64,000 nucleotides of DNA from Croceivirga sp. (GTDB lineage: Bacteria > Bacteroidota > Bacteroidia > Flavobacteriales > Flavobacteriaceae), in the NCBI GenBank assembly GCA_028284665.1, contig JANQRG010000035.1, positions 124,001 through 188,000 of the forward strand, in the 5' to 3' direction. The translations under genes were made by a program, and so were the position numbers. The notes below the pieces were generated by a model. That model searched no databases and was not told the origin of the DNA. It worked only from the letters and a program-made list of their open reading frames with translations. Positions 60,194 to 64,000 of this stretch are shown here, piece by piece. How positions within the stretch are numbered: position 1 is the stretch's first letter; the number at the start of each line of letters is the position of its first letter.

Positions 60194-60900
60194 TGAGAAA
60201 ATTTACAAAGTTGGTCCTTGGGGTTACCCTATTAAGTATGGCAATTGTAGCCTGTAAAGACCAAAAAGCAAAAGCCGACCCGGAAGCAGCGACCGCTGAA
60301 CAAACAGAGTCCGGCGTTGAAACTCCCGAAACGGAAGCCATAGAAAACAAGGCAATCGCGACCGTGTTCAATGCCAACCTGGCTACTGAAGCCGATTTGA
60401 CAGGCATCGGACTTCCCGCAGAACTGGTTACTCAGATCCTGGAGCAACGACCTTTTCTAAATATGAACGACTTTGATGCTCTGGTAGGCACCGAAACAAA
60501 TAAGGAGGAGCTTTACAAACAGGTATTCATTCCTTTTAATTTAAACACCACTGCCGAAGCTGATTTTAAGATGATCCCTGGGGTGGGCGACCGCATGGCG
60601 CATGAGTTTGAAGAATACCGCCCTTATACCAGTATCAAGCAGTTCCGAAGGGAAATTGGCAAATATGTGGATGAGGCCGAAGTGGCCCGCTATGAAAACT
60701 ATGTATTTGTACCGGTAGAACTCAACTCGGCGGCTGAGGAAGATATTAAGGCCCTACCTGGGGTTGGCAACCGCATGGCGCATGAATTTGAAGAATACCG
60801 CCCTTACACCAGCATGGAACAATTCCGAAAAGAGATTGGTAAGTATGTGGATGATAAGGAACTGGCGCGGTTGGAGCGCTTTGTGTATTTAGAGGAGTAA
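60193..60900 (+). CDS. helix-hairpin-helix lipoprotein with a duplicated 60-residue unit
   Basis: Lipoprotein of 235 residues: signal peptide with lipobox AIVAC (Cys21), then an Ala/Glu/Thr-rich linker. Three HhH-like units follow. The last two are near copies: DFKMIPGVGDRMAHEFEEYR and DIKALPGVGNRMAHEFEEYR, each continuing PYTS, then QFR-EIGKYVD, and about 57-60 residues apart. The motif xxIPGVGxxxA is the DNA-binding HhH turn of ComEA-like proteins. The first, diverged unit is around residues 62-105. A DNA-uptake or surface role is possible, but lipid anchoring differs from classical ComEA. Confidence 0.88.
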   Translation: MRKFTKLVLGVTLLSMAIVACKDQKAKADPEAATAEQTESGVETPETEAIENKAIATVFNANLATEADLTGIGLPAELVTQILEQRPFLNMNDFDALVGTETNKEELYKQVFIPFNLNTTAEADFKMIPGVGDRMAHEFEEYRPYTSIKQFRREIGKYVDEAEVARYENYVFVPVELNSAAEEDIKALPGVGNRMAHEFEEYRPYTSMEQFRKEIGKYVDDKELARLERFVYLEE

Positions 60901-60972
60901 GTGTGCACTCCTTAAAAAGCATTTTTGCCCTTTGTTTACCTGTTTACCGCTTTCAACTCCTTAAGTAAGGGG

Positions 60973-63198
60973 CTAAAACTGCTTTAAAAAGGTGATCTTT
61001 CCGATCACTTCCTGTTGTGAGAACAAATTGGGTTGTGAAGGGAATCCTTCGGTTTCATTGTTATTGAAAACAATAAAAATGAAAGAAAGCGGCCGGTACT
61101 CCCAGGCAAAACGTACGTTCCAGATGTTGGCTTCGTTAGCACTGTTCCATTGATAAGAACCGTTAAGCCTAACCCTGGGATTTAGGGCCAGTCTGGCTGT
61201 AGTAGACAGTAAATTGGTAGTTAAATCCGTCGCTTCTACTCCTAAACCGGTAAACCCATTTAGGGTGTAGGAACCTACTAATTCTATGTATGGGGTTGGG
61301 GAAATCCGAACATCAAAATCCCAACTCTCCAAATTACCATCGTAAAAAGTGCCATTGGCATAGGTAACGGCACCTGCCAATTTTCTGGAAAAGTCGGAAT
61401 CAAAACTCAATTCATATTGTCCAAATTGATAGTACCCTGGGGCTATTTCAATGCCCAGAGGACGGAAACCATTGTCCAATTGCTGCCATTCTTGTCGAAA
61501 ACGAGCTTCCAGCTGTCCCCCGGTCTGCCACACTAGATCAAAGGGCGAAAAGTTTAGAATTGCCTGTTGAAAAGCGCCATCCGAAGCCCTCCAAAAAATA
61601 TCAGCAAATGCGTCCGGTCCATAACTTCGGACGAATTTGGGCAACCACTTGGGCCGTATATCCAAATCGATGGCCGGAGAGGCCAGGATATAATCATTAA
61701 AGGCTAAAAACCCCATGCCGGGGAGGTAGTTTTCGGTAACATACTGCCCAATGAATCCCAAATACCCCCAGTTTTTCTCCTGATAGACCCATCCGTGTAG
61801 CGCCACGCCTTCGCCTTGTTCAGCGTCCGTAGAATAGGAAACCATAGCATCCAGGGAAAGGGATTGTTTGGGCCGAAAAAATGCATTTACGGTTGCTGTG
61901 GTATTTTGTTTGGACGCAATTTCCTCTCCATTTTCATTGGTAAATGCGTTGTCACTGCGATGGGTCACTAACCCTCCTATGCGATTCTGGCCTGATAGGT
62001 TCTGAACATACCTTCCCACGCCAAAATAGGCCGCAGGGCTATTCGCCGTTTCCCGTTGTCTCATCGCCAAAACCCCTGAAGTCTGTGTACTGGTCCGACT
62101 GGTAAATCGCAAACCTCCATCCAAAGGAATGGGTTGGCCAGAGGCATCCAATCCTATCTGACGACTAAAAAAAGGTTGAATATTATCTACTTCACTTGCC
62201 CTGAAAATATTGGCGTTTTCCAAGAAGAACTGTCGCCGTTCCGGGAACAAGACGGAAAAGCGGGTAAGGTTCTGAACTTGTTGATCCACATCTGCTTGCG
62301 CAAAATCGGTATTCACGGTAACATCCAATACCGAATTGGGCGTTATGGCCCATTTAAACTCCCCTCCGACCTCAAAGTTGGTTTTATTCTCTTCAGGGGC
62401 TTCTCCTTCTTGCGTTCTTCCCACATCACCCAGCAAATAGGGATTGATCTGGATGTTAGCCGATGGCGGTGGGGGCTCTAAATTCGTCAAAAGGGCGGCA
62501 TACGCCATCCTAAAATGGGAAAATGCCCTTGGAAAAGCCGGCCAGGTGGTAATCTCATTGTACCGCCTGATATTCCGGTTGAACGCGATATACATCTTGT
62601 CCGTACCTGCTTTGTACCGCAGTGTCTTCCAGGGAATGGCCATTTCTACGCTCCACGCCGTATCTGTTACTTTTGTGCGGACATACCACAGGGCATCCCA
62701 ATCTACATTGCCATCGCCTTCGTTTCCATCAATTACCTGTAACTCCCGTTGCGAACCGTAGGGAGTCACTTCAAAGCCAACAGCATTGCGCTTGTCTAAA
62801 AGTCCATCCAGCGCAACACTAAAACGATCGTTACCAAAGCCGGAAAAATCCCGTTGCAGATTTCGTACGCGAAGGCGTCTTCTATCGGAAAGACTATCCT
62901 TGCAAATGGCCCCAATGTATAAAAATTTGGAATCAAAAAGTATACGTACCTCGGTATCATTAGTAGCCGGTCTCCCCTGAACCGGTTCTCTTTGTGTAAA
63001 TCCCGTAGTTACCTGCGCTTCCTGCCAGGCCAGTTCACTTAATTCCCCATTTAAGACAATTTCATTATCGGCCACCTTTGTTGCACTAATCTCTAAAGGT
63101 TTTTCGGGTGGAGGAAAGGTTTCCTGGGCATTAAGAGGTACTACCACTGCAGGGAGTGTCATACCCAAGATACAATACCGCAATTTTTTTTTCAACAT
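60973..63198 (-). CDS. DUF5916 family protein with CBM9-like N-terminal domain
   Basis: Exported protein of 741 residues from ATG 63198 (12 more residues to 63234 spoil the signal peptide). Signal peptide to about residue 25 (PLNAQ). The first domain (about 28-215) is a carbohydrate-binding family 9-like sandwich: EIVLNGELSELAWQEAQVTT, TNDTEVRILFDSKFLYIGAI and TAWSVEMAIPWKTLRY. The rest is DUF5916, a likely outer-membrane beta-barrel (FLENANIFRASEVDNIQPFF, then alternating strands to the terminal aromatic-ended FLKQF). Role unknown; often near proteases. Convergent with the HhH gene. Confidence 0.88.
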   Translation of the reverse strand: MLKKKLRYCILGMTLPAVVVPLNAQETFPPPEKPLEISATKVADNEIVLNGELSELAWQEAQVTTGFTQREPVQGRPATNDTEVRILFDSKFLYIGAICKDSLSDRRRLRVRNLQRDFSGFGNDRFSVALDGLLDKRNAVGFEVTPYGSQRELQVIDGNEGDGNVDWDALWYVRTKVTDTAWSVEMAIPWKTLRYKAGTDKMYIAFNRNIRRYNEITTWPAFPRAFSHFRMAYAALLTNLEPPPPSANIQINPYLLGDVGRTQEGEAPEENKTNFEVGGEFKWAITPNSVLDVTVNTDFAQADVDQQVQNLTRFSVLFPERRQFFLENANIFRASEVDNIQPFFSRQIGLDASGQPIPLDGGLRFTSRTSTQTSGVLAMRQRETANSPAAYFGVGRYVQNLSGQNRIGGLVTHRSDNAFTNENGEEIASKQNTTATVNAFFRPKQSLSLDAMVSYSTDAEQGEGVALHGWVYQEKNWGYLGFIGQYVTENYLPGMGFLAFNDYILASPAIDLDIRPKWLPKFVRSYGPDAFADIFWRASDGAFQQAILNFSPFDLVWQTGGQLEARFRQEWQQLDNGFRPLGIEIAPGYYQFGQYELSFDSDFSRKLAGAVTYANGTFYDGNLESWDFDVRISPTPYIELVGSYTLNGFTGLGVEATDLTTNLLSTTARLALNPRVRLNGSYQWNSANEANIWNVRFAWEYRPLSFIFIVFNNNETEGFPSQPNLFSQQEVIGKITFLKQF

Positions 63199-63238
63199 CA
63201 GGGAAACGGCCTTCGGATTTTGGCGTCTTACCACGGCG

Positions 63239-63712
63239 TTATAGGGTGCCCTTTTCAGTGTAATCCGATTTTACATTTTCGTTTCTAACACCGTAAAAAT
63301 ACAAGGTATGTTCGTCTATATTAATGCCAAAAACTTCTTCTATCGTAGCTTTAATATCCTGAATTCGGGGATCGGTAAACTCAAGCACCTCCCCGGTATC
63401 CGTCAGAATCACATGGTCGTGTTTTTTACTTAAAAACGATTTTTCATATTTGGCCACCCCGTCGCCAAACTGATGTTTGCGCACCAGGTGGGATTCCTTT
63501 AAAAGTTCCATCGTATTGTACAAAGTCGCACGGCTTACCCTGTAATTCATTTGCTTCATTTGAATATAAAGCGTATCAATGTCCAAGTGTTCGTCACTGT
63601 TGTAGATGACTTCCAGAATGGCAAAACGCTCCGGGGTCTTGCGATGTCCATTCTTTTCAAGAAATTCAGTAAACACTTCTTTTATAATCTTAAAACTACT
63701 TACACAGGCCAT
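63239..63712 (-). CDS. Fur-family transcriptional regulator
   Basis: Metal-dependent DNA-binding regulator of 157 residues, Fur/PerR/Zur type. The winged helix has [42 protein letters not shown] (recognition helix). The dimer domain has [21 protein letters not shown] (the HxH-type metal site) and [10 protein letters not shown]. The usual C-terminal CxxC pairs are absent. Members of this length in Flavobacteriia lie next to purA or relA, not here. An inverted repeat over its promoter could be its own operator. Confidence 0.92.
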   Translation of the reverse strand: MACVSSFKIIKEVFTEFLEKNGHRKTPERFAILEVIYNSDEHLDIDTLYIQMKQMNYRVSRATLYNTMELLKESHLVRKHQFGDGVAKYEKSFLSKKHDHVILTDTGEVLEFTDPRIQDIKATIEEVFGINIDEHTLYFYGVRNENVKSDYTEKGTL

Positions 63713-63766
63713 AGTGTTCTTTTATTTTTTTATCCGAATTCCTGGATCCATATCTGAGGGGAATTT

Positions 63767-63774
63767 CAAATTTA
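63767..63774 (-). promoter_or_regulatory. -7 promoter element of the Fur-family gene
   Basis: On the minus strand TAAATTTG matches TAnnTTTG exactly, and TTTG stands 23 nt upstream, in the Flavobacterium spacing range. This is the best -33/-7 pair in the window. Confidence 0.6.
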
Positions 63775-63806
63775 GCGGTTTTAGTCATGCTAAATACCAA
63801 ACCGCT
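63774..63806. promoter_or_regulatory. inverted repeat over the Fur-family promoter (candidate operator)
   Basis: AGCGGTTT (63774-63781) and AAACCGCT (63799-63806) are perfect inverse complements 17 nt apart and cover the -33 to -7 interval of the regulator's own promoter. Autoregulation is inferred from place only. Confidence 0.45.
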
Positions 63807-63866
63807 TAGGAATTAAGATTTCCTTAAATACTACGTTCAATTCTAGAATACACAAAACATAGCAAT

Positions 63867-64000
63867 CTACAAGCCTAATGCCTTGCGTATCGCCTCTTTA
63901 TCAAGCGTAGTGATGAGTTCCACAACATTAGGATACCATTTTTCATGATACCCTAGATCCGGTAATCGCAATTCTTTGATCGCTTCTTCCGGGGTCCAGT
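63867..64000 (-). CDS. C-terminal end of an unidentified gene (starts beyond window)
   Basis: The last 43 codons before TAG at 63867-63869 are visible, beginning WTPEEAIKELRLPDLGYHEK and ending LDKEAIRKALGL. The charged helical end is coding in appearance (continuous frame to the window edge, codons like its neighbours). No family assigned. It runs in the same direction as the Fur-family gene, about 155 nt upstream of it. Confidence 0.6.
   Translation of the reverse strand, partial: WTPEEAIKELRLPDLGYHEKWYPNVVELITTLDKEAIRKALGL

Noticed and set aside
1-64000. tRNA, rRNA, CRISPR, riboswitch or complete insertion sequence
   Set aside because: No matching structure was noticed by eye; a covariance-model search was not possible here.

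Overview
The window reads as chromosomal DNA of a marine-type member of the Flavobacteriaceae (Bacteroidota). Support: promoters with the Bacteroidota -7 element TAnnTTTG instead of sigma70 boxes, almost no Shine-Dalgarno sequences, many SPII lipoproteins whose lipobox Cys is followed by acidic or polar residues, a type IX secretion type B sorting domain (45399-47126), a Tricorn-like peptidase, DUF5606 and DUF5916 proteins, and Flavobacteriia-typical housekeeping genes. No rRNA, tRNA, CRISPR array, integrase or complete insertion sequence was seen.

Layout. 1-4814 (minus): an ArnT-like glycosyltransferase cut by the edge, a PAP2 phosphatase and a small acidic protein with overlapping start/stop codons, then a MATE exporter and MazG separated by about 220 nt of 7-nt tandem repeat. 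4946-7488 (plus): a secreted GH16 glucanase-type lipoprotein and a sugar porter. 7653-15225: an accessory block of short, mostly AT-rich genes (HEPN-like protein, McrA-like HNH nuclease, haloalkane dehalogenase, esterase, class C beta-lactamase-like hydrolase, degenerate metallo-beta-lactamase-fold protein, GNAT and unknowns). Most junctions here share an imperfect-palindrome spacer whose arms resemble integron attC boxes. 15632-28001: small secreted or lipid-anchored proteins, NTF2-like proteins, a large Tricorn-type peptidase, an AlkD-like protein, a TfoX_N protein, an oxidoreductase and alpha/beta and SGNH hydrolases. 28105-32115: GH20 hexosaminidase, then DUF5606, peptide deformylase, RuvX and DapD. 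32221-38313: six glycosyltransferases, probably for lipooligosaccharide core or another surface glycan. 38360-49167: CCA-adding enzyme, heme A synthase, NdpA-like protein, an ABC exporter, a T9SS cargo protein and UvrB. 49268-63712: Hsp20, two tandem small secreted paralogues, SucC, a LON-domain protein, LysA, a thioredoxin-like protein, a repeat-rich lipoprotein, GuaB, a helix-hairpin-helix lipoprotein, a DUF5916 outer-membrane protein and a Fur-family regulator.

Repeats and mobile DNA are the most unusual content. A non-autonomous element is present twice (25259-25418, 160 bp; 51156-51364, 209 bp). Both copies have 24-nt terminal inverted repeats and both are bounded by exact 3-bp direct repeats (CAT and AAT), as expected of a MITE. 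The 49-nt length difference is explained by one single-base indel plus two clean insertions of GC-rich hairpins (21 and 27 nt) inside the second copy. Other short palindromes lie elsewhere, one supplying the last codons and the stop of the GH16 gene. Together with the attC-like spacers and the heptamer array, they show several classes of small repeat at work in one 64-kb segment.

Functional links: DapD and LysA belong to the same lysine/diaminopimelate pathway; the GH16 enzyme and the sugar porter suggest beta-glucan use; the glycosyltransferase block, PAP2 and ArnT-like genes all concern the cell surface. All family names are from reading translated motifs; no database search was run.
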